This document shows positions 51,265 to 60,100 of a stretch of 64,000 nucleotides of DNA, one piece after another. Location of the stretch: contig NZ_BNBM01000002.1 in NCBI RefSeq assembly GCF_014655715.1, positions 434,001 to 498,000 on the forward strand, written 5' to 3'. Position numbers and translations under genes: made by a program. Each line of letters starts with the position of its first letter. Position 1 is the first letter of the stretch. The notes beneath the pieces were generated by a model, which worked only from the letters and a program-made list of their open reading frames with translations, was not told the DNA's origin and made no database searches. This stretch comes from Streptomyces lanatus (GTDB lineage: Bacteria; Actinomycetota; Actinomycetes; Streptomycetales; Streptomycetaceae).

Positions 51265-51276
51265 GGACGGTCGCTA

Positions 51277-52941
51277 CTACTTCCTCTTGGCACCGCTCGG
51301 CTTCGCGGCGGCGGATCGTCGGGGCCGTACGCCGCGGGCGAGGCGCGCCTTCACCCGCTCGGCCAGTGACGGCTTCGGCGGGAACATCCTGGCGGTGTCG
51401 ATCACCACGCGTCCCTTGGGGTTGACCAGGGCCGACGCCCGGTACGGGTCCTCGTAGGCGCCCCAGCGGCGCGCCAACGGCATCGGCTTGCCCTTGCCGC
51501 GCACCGGGATCTCGTACGTCGCACCCGCGACGTCCACGTAGAGGCGGACGCCCAGCTTGGCCGTACGCCGCTCCAGCGGGATGCGGGCGTGCAGCACCGT
51601 GCCGGCGCCGTCCTCGGCGAGCTCCGTGCTGAATTCGCCGACCGGCTCGGCGAGGCTGTGCCCGGCCGGCAGCTTCCTGGCACCGGGCTTGTCGGCCGAC
51701 TTGGGCATGGCGCCCTGCGCGAACCGCAGGACGGCACTGTCGACGTCACCGAGGACGCCGACCTTGACGGAGGCCGTGTACGTGATCCCTTCGCCCTCCT
51801 GTTCCCAGGCGGAGGCGAGCAGTTCGGTGCCCTTGGCGAGCCGGCCGGGGACCGCCTCGCCGACGAGTTCGAAGCAGCGGTCGGACAGGCCGATGCGGGG
51901 GTCGCGGAAGCCCGGGTAGCGGGCGTAGGCGCGGTCGCCCTCGACGACGAACGGCGGCGCCCCGTGCTGCTTCTCCGAGGTGATCGCCTCGCACAGCTCG
52001 TCGACCGCGCCCGCCTGCGCCAGGCAGATCCGCACCCTGCGCTTGACGTCCATGGCGTCACGGATGCCGTCGGTGAAGTAGGTGTCGGCGAGCCGGGCGA
52101 CACCCGCGCAGATCTCCCGCCGCAGTTCGCGGTCCAGGGCCGGGAAGTCGTCCTGGATCAGCTTCGCCAGCTCCCAGGTGAAGTGCCGGCGCAGCACGGC
52201 GTCCCGCTGCGGGCCCTCCTCGACGATCCCCGCGGTGAAGTCCATGATCTCCGCGGTGCACCGCAGCCGGGCCAGATGGTCGGCCCGGTAGGTGATGTTG
52301 CTGGCGTCGCCGCGCTTGACCGCGTAGTAGCAGGTGTAGTCGGCCACCACCGAGATCTTCTTCGCGCGCACGCACGCCTCGATGGTGAACGGCTGGTCGC
52401 TGCCCACGGGCAGGTGCTCGGGGAAGCGCAGCTTGTGCTGCTCGACCAGCTCCCGCCGGAACAGCTTGGTGTTGGCGAGCGTCCACGGCAGCGCGGAGTC
52501 GTACAGGCTGACGTCAGCCGCGTTCTCCTTGTACAGCGCCTGGTGCACGTACCGCCCGTTGGTGCCGACCATCTTGCCGACGACGACGTCCGAACCGTGC
52601 TCGTCGGCGGCCGCCACCATGCGCTCCAGCGCCTCCTCGCCGAGGTGGTCGTCGGAGCCGATGAAGTACACGTACCGGCCCGTGGCGACGTCGAGGGCCC
52701 GGTTGCTGGGCGCGGCGGGGCCGCCGGAGTTGGCCTGGTGGATCACCTTGACGGTGTCCGGGTACCGCTCGGCGAAGCGGTCGAGCTCGCGGCCGCTGTC
52801 GTCCGTGGACCCGTCGTCGACGGCGACGATCTCCAGCCGGCCAAGGCCGATGCTCTGCCCGATCAGGGAGTTCAGGCACTCCGTCAGGTAGGGCATGGTG
52901 TTGTAGACAGCGACGATCACGCTGACATCGGGGGTGGTCAT
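51277..52941 (-). CDS. Family 2 glycosyltransferase with C-terminal extension
   Basis: This 554-residue protein has a GT-A core: VSVIVAVYNTMPYLTECLNS, VAVDDGSTDDSGREL, then FIGSDDHLGEEAL with the metal site as SDD, and LPVGSDQPFTIEAC. DYTCYYAVKRGDASN matches the equivalent DYTCYY of the GT2 at 17888-19138, so the two are relatives with similar folds across the midregion. About 170 extra residues at the C-terminus form a strand-rich domain (TYTASVKVGVLGDVDS, VLHARIPLERRTAKLGVRLY in part) unlike a membrane anchor. The ATG at 52941 overlaps the preceding stop as ATGA and has GGAGG upstream. It is in the uronate-sugar operon and probably assembles that glycan. Confidence 0.84.
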   Translation of the reverse strand: MTTPDVSVIVAVYNTMPYLTECLNSLIGQSIGLGRLEIVAVDDGSTDDSGRELDRFAERYPDTVKVIHQANSGGPAAPSNRALDVATGRYVYFIGSDDHLGEEALERMVAAADEHGSDVVVGKMVGTNGRYVHQALYKENAADVSLYDSALPWTLANTKLFRRELVEQHKLRFPEHLPVGSDQPFTIEACVRAKKISVVADYTCYYAVKRGDASNITYRADHLARLRCTAEIMDFTAGIVEEGPQRDAVLRRHFTWELAKLIQDDFPALDRELRREICAGVARLADTYFTDGIRDAMDVKRRVRICLAQAGAVDELCEAITSEKQHGAPPFVVEGDRAYARYPGFRDPRIGLSDRCFELVGEAVPGRLAKGTELLASAWEQEGEGITYTASVKVGVLGDVDSAVLRFAQGAMPKSADKPGARKLPAGHSLAEPVGEFSTELAEDGAGTVLHARIPLERRTAKLGVRLYVDVAGATYEIPVRGKGKPMPLARRWGAYEDPYRASALVNPKGRVVIDTARMFPPKPSLAERVKARLARGVRPRRSAAAKPSGAKRK

Positions 52942-54521
52942 ACCCGCGCCTCCGCCGCTCTCCGGTCGGACGTCTGCCGGGACCCGCTGGCGGGCAGTTG
53001 CCCGGTGTAGACGGAGTCCAGTACCTCGGCCTGTGCCTCCCACGTCCACTGGTCGAGGAGCCCGGGCGCGTCGTACACGCCCCGGTACCGCTCGGCGTCA
53101 CCGAGCACCGACTTCACCGCACGCACGTAGTCCTCCAAGTCCTCCGCCCGGAACACCTCGCCCTGGCCGGTCTTCTCGACCATGGCGCCCATCGTCTTCA
53201 CGTCGCTGACCACCAGGGGCAGCCGCGCGTGGGAGTACTCGAAGAACTTGGTGATGAGCGCGATCTCGTGGTTCGGCCAGTGATGGATCGGGATGACCCC
53301 GAGGTCCGCGGCCGACAGGAACCGCGCCACTTGGTAGTGCGGCACATACGGCAGGATGTGCAGCCGGTCGCCGACCCCGAGTTCCTCGGCCCGCGCCCGC
53401 AGGGTCCGCATGTACTCGGACTCGGTGTTGAGCACGACGAACGCGGTGTGCACCTCGGCCAGCAGCGGCAGGGACTCGACCATGATGTCGAGGCCGCGCT
53501 GTGGAGCGGCCGCTCCGCTGTAGACGGTGAGCGGCACATCGTGCCTGATGCCGCACAGCTCCCGCAGGTCCGGGACGGGCTCGGCGGCCTGCTCGGGCGA
53601 GACCTCCGCGTCCGGGGCGTTGAGAACGACGGTGGGCTTCGCCTTCAGCCCGTGCCGCTCCTGGAGCATCCCGGCGAGGGTGTCCGACACCGTCGTCACG
53701 GCGTCGGCGTACCGGGCGTACTCCCGCTCGTGCGCGCACTGGGCCACATGCCAGCGTGGGTGCGGGTTCCACGGCTTGATGCCGGGCAGGAACTCGTGTG
53801 CGTCCCAGACCAGTTTGACGTTCCTGCCCCGGGCGCGGGCGCGGAGTGTGGCGCGGGCGCCGACGCCGAGCATGCGGAAGTCGTTGGCGTGGATCAGGTC
53901 CGGCTTGAGCTCGTCGATGACCTTGCCGTAGGCCAGCTCGTAGTCCCACAGGTGCGGGTCGAGCCGGCGCCAGCTGCGGTTGCCCATGGTCTTCTGCCAG
54001 AAGGCCGTGGTGAACCGGTCCAGGGCCGAGTCCATGGCCTTGCGGCGCTTCTCCAACGCCAGGGTCCTTCGGTGCCTCAGCTTCACCCAGGAGTACATCA
54101 GCCGTGCGGTCAGACGCGGTGCCACCAGCCGCACCCGGGCGAGGGCCGAGCCCTCCCGCTGGGCGAGGATCAGCCGGATGTTGAGATCGGCACGCCAGGC
54201 CTTGATCCTCTGTCGCCGGTACGCGGCCAGCGGACCGGGCTTGTAGGCCAGCGGGGAGCGCAGCACGGCGCGCCGATACTCGTGGCGCCGCCGCGCCATC
54301 GGTCCCGGCACCCGGATCAGGCGGACCTCGGCATGGCCGATCTGCCAGGTCTCGTCCTTCTTGCCCCTGGCCTTGCCCAGCAGGACGACGTCCCAGCCGG
54401 CCTCGGCGGCCGAGCGGGCCTCCTTCTGCACGCGCGAGTCGCCGTTGACGCTGTTGTCGACGAGCATGACGATCCGCCCGCGCGTGGCCCGCCGCGCCGC
54501 CGCGTGGTTCTCAGACGCCAT
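52938..54521 (-). CDS. Family 4 glycosyltransferase
   Basis: This 527-residue cytoplasmic GT-B enzyme has GRIVMLVDNSVNGDSRVQKEA near residue 20, the typical donor-domain start, then LIHANDFRMLGVG and VWDAHEFLPG, then ADAVTTVSDTLAGML. The C-terminal half has VYSGAAAPQRGLDIMVESLP, LHILPYVPHYQVARFLSAAD (in part), and FFEYSHARLPLVVSDV, which aligns with the E-x7-E acceptor/donor region. A basic insertion (about residues 85-185, many Arg/Lys) may touch the membrane. The ATG at 54521 has GGAGGAA upstream and lies inside the end of the WbpB-like gene by 11 bases, indicating coupling. Confidence 0.85.
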   Translation of the reverse strand: MASENHAAARRATRGRIVMLVDNSVNGDSRVQKEARSAAEAGWDVVLLGKARGKKDETWQIGHAEVRLIRVPGPMARRRHEYRRAVLRSPLAYKPGPLAAYRRQRIKAWRADLNIRLILAQREGSALARVRLVAPRLTARLMYSWVKLRHRRTLALEKRRKAMDSALDRFTTAFWQKTMGNRSWRRLDPHLWDYELAYGKVIDELKPDLIHANDFRMLGVGARATLRARARGRNVKLVWDAHEFLPGIKPWNPHPRWHVAQCAHEREYARYADAVTTVSDTLAGMLQERHGLKAKPTVVLNAPDAEVSPEQAAEPVPDLRELCGIRHDVPLTVYSGAAAPQRGLDIMVESLPLLAEVHTAFVVLNTESEYMRTLRARAEELGVGDRLHILPYVPHYQVARFLSAADLGVIPIHHWPNHEIALITKFFEYSHARLPLVVSDVKTMGAMVEKTGQGEVFRAEDLEDYVRAVKSVLGDAERYRGVYDAPGLLDQWTWEAQAEVLDSVYTGQLPASGSRQTSDRRAAEARV

Positions 54522-55536
54522 GGGTCGCCAATTCCTCCGACTGAAGATCAACACTGCGTCCCGACACGGCCGACTCCAGCACCGCGGCGGCCACTTCGAC
54601 CGTCCGCATGCCCTGGCGCAGCGTGCAGATGTCCGCCGGCTTGCCGAGGACCGCGTCCCGGAACAGTTCGTGCTCGACGAGCAGCGGTTCCCGCTTCTGG
54701 ATGGCGTAGCGGATCATGTCGCCCTCGGCGACGCCGCGGAAGGCCTGCAGTGCCTCCCACTCGGTGGCGACGGCCGCGTTGGAGTGGAAGGTGAGGTCCG
54801 CGGTGAGGGTGTCGGCGATGAAGCAGCCGCGCTCGCCGGTGACCGAGGTGAAACGTTCTTTGAGGGGGCTGAGCCAGTTCACCAGGTGGTTGACCATCGT
54901 GCCGTCGTCCAGGCGGCCGACCGCGGAGACCATGTCCTCGTGCGGGCGACCGCTCTTGGAGACGACGTGCGCGGCGATGGACACGTACTCGCGCCCCGTC
55001 ACCCAGCCGGTGAGGTCGATGTCGTGCGTGGCCAGGTCCTTGACCACGCCGACGTCGGCTATTCGGTGCGGGAACGGGCCCTGACGACGGGTGACGACCT
55101 GGTAGACGTCGCCCAGTTCACCGGATTCCAGGCGGGCGCGCAGCGAACGCAGCGCCGGGTTGCAGCGCTCGATGTGGCCGACGCCGGCCACCAGACCGCG
55201 CGACTCGAACGCCTCGACCATGCGGCGGGCGCCCTCGACCGTGTCGGCGACCGGCTTCTCGACCAGTGCGCACACCCCGGCCTCGGCGAGCTGGAGGCCG
55301 ACCTCCTCGTGCAGGGCCGTGGGGCAGGCGACGACGGTGTAGTCGACGCCCAGCGCGAGCAGCTGCTCCACGGTGTCGAGCACCGGCGCGCCCTGCGCGG
55401 CGCCGTACGTGTCGCCCATCGGGTCGACGACTCCGACGAAGTCGACACCGTCCAGACCGGCCAGGACACGGGCGTGGTGACGCCCCATCGAACCGAGGCC
55501 GACCAGTCCGGCCCGCAAGGGTCTTCCGTTGCTCAC
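54511..55536 (-). CDS. Gfo/Idh/MocA-family UDP-sugar 3-dehydrogenase (WbpB-like)
   Basis: This 341-residue NAD-dependent oxidoreductase has the N-terminal Rossmann motif AGLVGLGSMGRHHARVL, and the family EKPVADTVEGA segment near residue 92 gives the catalytic Lys (EKP). The second domain contains GVGHIERCNPALR and DLATHDIDLTGWV, with the conserved HD. WbpB oxidises C3 of UDP-GlcNAcA to a 3-keto sugar, recycling NAD through the aminotransferase partner. Start GTG 55536 overlaps the aminotransferase stop by four bases, so the two enzymes of the 3-keto/3-amino step are made together. The family is broad, so the substrate rests on neighbours. Confidence 0.83.
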   Translation of the reverse strand: MSNGRPLRAGLVGLGSMGRHHARVLAGLDGVDFVGVVDPMGDTYGAAQGAPVLDTVEQLLALGVDYTVVACPTALHEEVGLQLAEAGVCALVEKPVADTVEGARRMVEAFESRGLVAGVGHIERCNPALRSLRARLESGELGDVYQVVTRRQGPFPHRIADVGVVKDLATHDIDLTGWVTGREYVSIAAHVVSKSGRPHEDMVSAVGRLDDGTMVNHLVNWLSPLKERFTSVTGERGCFIADTLTADLTFHSNAAVATEWEALQAFRGVAEGDMIRYAIQKREPLLVEHELFRDAVLGKPADICTLRQGMRTVEVAAAVLESAVSGRSVDLQSEELATHGV

Positions 55537-56648
55537 AGCTTCTCCCCCAGCGTGTTCACAGCGGTCACGATGCGGTCCAGGTCCTGCCGGGTCAGAGCAG
55601 GGTGGACCGGGAGCGAGACGACCTCGGCGGCCGCGCGCTCGGTCTCGGGCAGGTCCCAGGTACGGCCGGCCTTCTGGTCCGGCTCCCAGTACGGCTTCAG
55701 CCGGTGGATCGGGGTCGGGTAGTAGACGGCGTTGCCGATCCCGGCCTCGGTCAGACGGGCCATGGCGGCGTCGCGGTCACCCAGGACGCGCACCGTGTAC
55801 TGGTGGTAGACGTGCCGGGCGCCCTCGGCGGCCTTCGGCGTGACCACGTTCGGCGCGGTGATGTGCTCGGTGAGGTGGGCGGCGTTGGCGATCCGGCGCT
55901 CGGTCCAGCCGGGCAGCCTGGTCAGCTGCACCCGGCCGATCGCGGCGGAGACGTCGGTCATACGGACGTTGGCGCCGACGATCTCGTTGGCGTAGCGCTG
56001 CTCCATGCCCTGGTTGCGCAGCAGCCGCAGGGTGCGGGCGACCTCGGCGTCGGCGGTGGAGACCATGCCGCCTTCGAGGCTGTGCATGTTCTTGGTCGGG
56101 TAGAAGCTGAACGTTCCGCCGTTGCCGAAAGCGCCGACCGGCGTGCCGTTGAGCGCGGCCGCGTGCGCCTGGCAGGCGTCCTCGACTACGGCCAGCCCGT
56201 GCTTCTCGGCGATCGCCATGATCCGGTCCATGGCGGCGGGGTGGCCGTACAGGTGCACCGGCATGATCGCGGCGGTGCGCGGGGTGATCGCGGCCTCGAC
56301 GGCGGCCGGGTCGAGACAGAACGTGTCGGCGTCGATGTCGGCGAAGACCACGTCCGCGCCGACGAGCCGTACGGCGTTGGCGGAGGCGGCGAACGAGAAC
56401 GACGGGACGATCACCTCGTCGCCGGGGCCGAGGCCCAGCGCCATCAGCGTCAGATGCAGCGCGGAGGTACCGGAGTTGACCGCGACGCAGTGTCGCCCGG
56501 CCACCAGCTCCGAGAACTCCTCCTCGAAGGCCGCCACTTCCGGCCCCTGGACGACCCTGCCGCTGCGCAGCACTCGCACCGCGGCCTCGATCTCCTGCTC
56601 GTCGATGACGGGCTTGGCAGCCGGTATCAACTCCTGGGCGTCACTCAT
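55533..56648 (-). CDS. PLP-dependent sugar aminotransferase (DegT/DnrJ/EryC1, WbpE-like)
   Basis: This 371-residue enzyme of the sugar aminotransferase family would aminate the 3-keto-uronic acid to UDP-GlcNAc3NA with glutamate as donor. Landmarks are RSGRVVQGPEVAAFEEEF, NSGTSALHLTLMALG, DEVIVPSFSFAASANAV, VVEDACQAHAA with the PLP-stacking region, and TFSFYPTKNMHSLEGGM, where the Lys after PT forms the Schiff base. The family YYPTPIHRLKPYW near the C-terminus is present. It is the first gene of the leftward operon; ATG 56648 has an excellent GAGGAGGGGGAG. The promoter must lie in the 56649-57082 gap. Confidence 0.87.
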   Translation of the reverse strand: MSDAQELIPAAKPVIDEQEIEAAVRVLRSGRVVQGPEVAAFEEEFSELVAGRHCVAVNSGTSALHLTLMALGLGPGDEVIVPSFSFAASANAVRLVGADVVFADIDADTFCLDPAAVEAAITPRTAAIMPVHLYGHPAAMDRIMAIAEKHGLAVVEDACQAHAAALNGTPVGAFGNGGTFSFYPTKNMHSLEGGMVSTADAEVARTLRLLRNQGMEQRYANEIVGANVRMTDVSAAIGRVQLTRLPGWTERRIANAAHLTEHITAPNVVTPKAAEGARHVYHQYTVRVLGDRDAAMARLTEAGIGNAVYYPTPIHRLKPYWEPDQKAGRTWDLPETERAAAEVVSLPVHPALTRQDLDRIVTAVNTLGEKL

Positions 56649-57082
56649 CGACTCCCCCTCCTCTTCGGCGACCTCAAGGGGCGCACCACGTCGTGCCGGG
56701 TCGGGAGGGACGTTTGTCGAGCGCAGCACGTCCGCATCCCTGGACGTTCGCCGACTCTGTCGCGGCGGCGAACGGCTTTTCGCGCAGCACTCCACCCCCC
56801 AGTGGGGTGCCTTGCGGGAGGTCAGCCGTGGTCCGCGTCGGACGACCGGGCGTGCTCGGCTGGGTCTACGGCAGCGGGCGTCTCAGCTGCCGGGACCGTG
56901 GTCACGTTACCAGCACAAAGACTTCGCATTACCTCTGAGTTATCACAGCGAAACCTTGACTTTACGCGCGTCCCTCATAAGCAATACGGAAAGTGACGGA
57001 GCAGTAAAGACAGGGTGACCATAGGGAAGTCGTGGCATACGGGGTGCGGCGGGTCATGAGCGACGGGCGCCGTGAACGCCGA
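56649..57082. other. Intergenic region upstream of the uronate-sugar operon
   Basis: About 430 bases with no convincing gene. It must contain the promoter of the leftward operon starting at 56648. The stretch 56920-57010 is clearly AT-richer than its surroundings and includes TTGACT facing rightwards with TAAGCA about 16 bases on, but no gene follows on that strand. I see no clear minus-strand promoter and no operator I recognise. Confidence 0.5.
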
Positions 57083-57118
57083 AGCGCGGGGCACCGGTTG
57101 GTTCCGGTGCCCCGCGCT
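57083..57118 (-). terminator. Terminator of rne
   Basis: A perfect 15-base-pair stem (AGCGCGGGGCACCGG with its complement) and a six-base loop lie about 60 bases beyond the rne stop. No U-tract follows, as usual here. It separates the housekeeping rne transcript from the accessory operon. Confidence 0.8.
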
Positions 57119-57176
57119 CAAGCCGGGCCGGGCGGTCCCGAGGTCTGGGCGACCCCGGGACCGTCGGTCGTTCCGG

Positions 57177-60100
57177 TCAGTCCTCCGTCGAGGCCGATAC
57201 GGCGGACGCCTTCTGCTGCGCCGCCGCCGTCTTCTTCGACGCCGACTTCTTCGCGGCCGTGGTGGTGGTCTTGGCCGCCTTCTTGGCCGTCGCCTTCTTC
57301 GCGACCGTCTTCTTGGCCGCGGTCTTCTTGGTGGCGGCCTTCTTCGCCGTGGCCTTCTTGGCCGTCTTACGGGCCGTCTTCTTGGCCGGAGCCGTCTCCT
57401 CGACGACGTCCTCGCCGGTGCCCTCCGCGGCCGGGACGACCAGGACGGCCGCTTCCTCGGACGCGGTGGGCGCGGTGGCCTTGCGGACGGCGCGGCGCCG
57501 CGGACGGGCCGGAGCGGCGCTCTCGGCGACCGGCTCGGCAGCCGGGGCCTCCTCGGCCTGCTCGGGTGCGACGGCCGTCTCACCGACCGTCACCACGGTG
57601 GCCTCGGCCCCCGCGGGCGACCCGGCGGGCGCGGACACCTTGCGGGTCGCACGCCGACGCGTACGGCCCTTGGGCGCGGCCTCCTCGGTGACCTCGGTCT
57701 CGACGACCGCGTCCTCGACGGCGACCGGCTCGGCCTTCGCCTCGGCGGCCGGCTCCGGCTGCACCGGACGCTCGACCTCCTCGGCGACGGTCACGTCCTG
57801 GGCCGTGGGAACGGCCTCGGACCTCCTGGGCGCACCCGCCGGGGCCGACGCCCGCCGACCGCCACGGCGCCGCGAACGGCCACCGCGGCCGGCCGCGGCC
57901 TCCGCCTCGGCGACGCTGCTGTACAGCTCCTCGTCGGGCGCGAAGGCGGGCTCGGCCAGCGCGGCCGGCTCGGCGATCTCCGCGGCGACCTCGGCCTCGG
58001 TCTCCGCCTCCTCCTCGGCCGTCTCGACCGGCTCGGCGGCGACGGACGCCTCGTGCACCTGCTCGGGCCCGGCACCGGCACGCGCGCGCTTCTTGCGCTT
58101 GCCGCCGCCACCGAGTGCCGTCGGCTGCTCCATGTGCACGATGACGCCACGGCCGTTGCAGTGGACACAGGTCTCGGAGAAGGACTCCAGGAGGCCCTGG
58201 CCGACCCTCTTGCGGGTCATCTGGACGAGCCCCAGCGAGGTCACCTCGGCGACCTGGTGCTTCGTACGGTCGCGGCCCAGGCACTCCAGGAGGCGCCGCA
58301 GAACCAGGTCCCGGTTGGACTCCAGCACCATGTCGATGAAGTCGATCACGATGATGCCGCCGAGGTCGCGCAGCCGCAGCTGGCGGACGATCTCCTCGGC
58401 CGCCTCCAGGTTGTTCCTGGTGACCGTCTCCTCCAGGTTGCCGCCCTGGCCGGTGAACTTGCCGGTGTTGACGTCGACCACGACCATCGCCTCGGTCCGG
58501 TCGATCACCAGCGAACCGCCGCTGGGCAGCCAGACCTTGCGGTCCAGGGCCTTGGCGAGCTGCTCGTCGATCCGGTAGGTGGCGAAGACGTCGACCTCGG
58601 AGGTCCACTTCTGGAGCCGCTCGGCGAGATCCGGCGCCACGTGCGAGACGTATCCGTGGACGGTCTGCCAAGCCTCGTCACCACTGACGACGACCTTGGA
58701 GAAGTCCTCGTTGAAGATGTCGCGGACGACCCGGACGGTCATGTCCGGCTCGCCGTACAGCAGCGTCGGGGCGTTGCCGCTCTTGGCCTTCTTCTGGATC
58801 TCTTCCCACTGCGCCTGGAGCCGCTCGACGTCGCGGCGCAGCTCGTCCTCGCTCGCGCCCTCGGCGGCGGTGCGCACGATGACGCCCGCGTCCTCGGGGA
58901 CGATCTTCTTGAGGATGGTCTTCAGCCGGGCCCGCTCGGTGTCGGGCAGCTTGCGGCTGATGCCGGTCATGGAGCCCTCGGGGACGTACACGAGGTAGCG
59001 GCCCGGGAGGGAGACCTGGCTGGTGAGGCGGGCGCCCTTGTGGCCGATCGGGTCCTTCGTCACCTGGACGAGGACGGACTGGCCGGACTTCAGGGCGGAC
59101 TCGATACGGCGCGGCCCGTTGGCCATGCCGAGCGCCTCGAAGTTGACCTCACCGGCGTACAGGACGGCGTTGCGGCCCTTGCCGATGTCGATGAAGGCGG
59201 CCTCCATCGACGGCAGCACGTTCTGGACCTTGCCCAGGTAGACGTTGCCGACGTACGAGGTCGACTGCTCCTTGTTGACGTAGTGCTCGACGAGCACGTT
59301 GTCCTCGAGGACGCCGATCTGGGTGCGGTCGCCGTGCTGGCGGACCACCATGACGCGCTCGACGGCCTCGCGGCGGGCCAGGAACTCGGCCTCGGTGATG
59401 ATCGGGACGCGACGGCGGCCCTGCTCACGGCCTTCGCGGCGGCGCTGCTTCTTGGCCTCCAGACGGGTGGAGCCCTTGATCGACTGCACCTCGTCGGACG
59501 GCTCGGCCTTCGGGCGGGGCTCGCGGACCTTGACGACGGTGCGCTCGGGGTCGCCGTCACCGGGCTCGGTGTCGGCGGAGCTGTCACCGGCGCGACGACG
59601 ACGGCGCCGGCGGCGACGGCTGCTGGAGCTGGACCCGCCGCCGTCCTCGGCGCGCGCGTCCTCGTCGTCCTCTTCCTCCTGCTCGGCGGTGTCCTCGGCG
59701 TCCTGCTCGGCCTGGGCGGCGGCGAGCTCGTCGGACTCCTCGCCATCGGCGTCCGAGTCGGCGGACTCACCGCGACGGCGGCGACGGCCACCGCGACGAC
59801 GACGCCGACGCGAACCGGCCTCTTCGGCCTCATCGCCCTCGGCGCTGTCCTCGGCGGCCTCTTCGGCCTCCTCGGTCTCGTCCTCGACGGCGGCTGTCTC
59901 GACCGCCTGGGTCTCGGCCTCCTCGGCGAAGGCGGCACCCCGGCGCCGGCGACGACGCCTGGACGCGCCGGCCTGCTCCTCGGGGAGCTCCTCGACGTCC
60001 TCGGTCTCCGCCTCGGCGGCGGCCGCCTGGGCAGCGGCCCGCTGCGGCGTCTGGAACTGCGGCTCGGTGAACACGGGCGCCTGGAACACGGCCACGGAGG

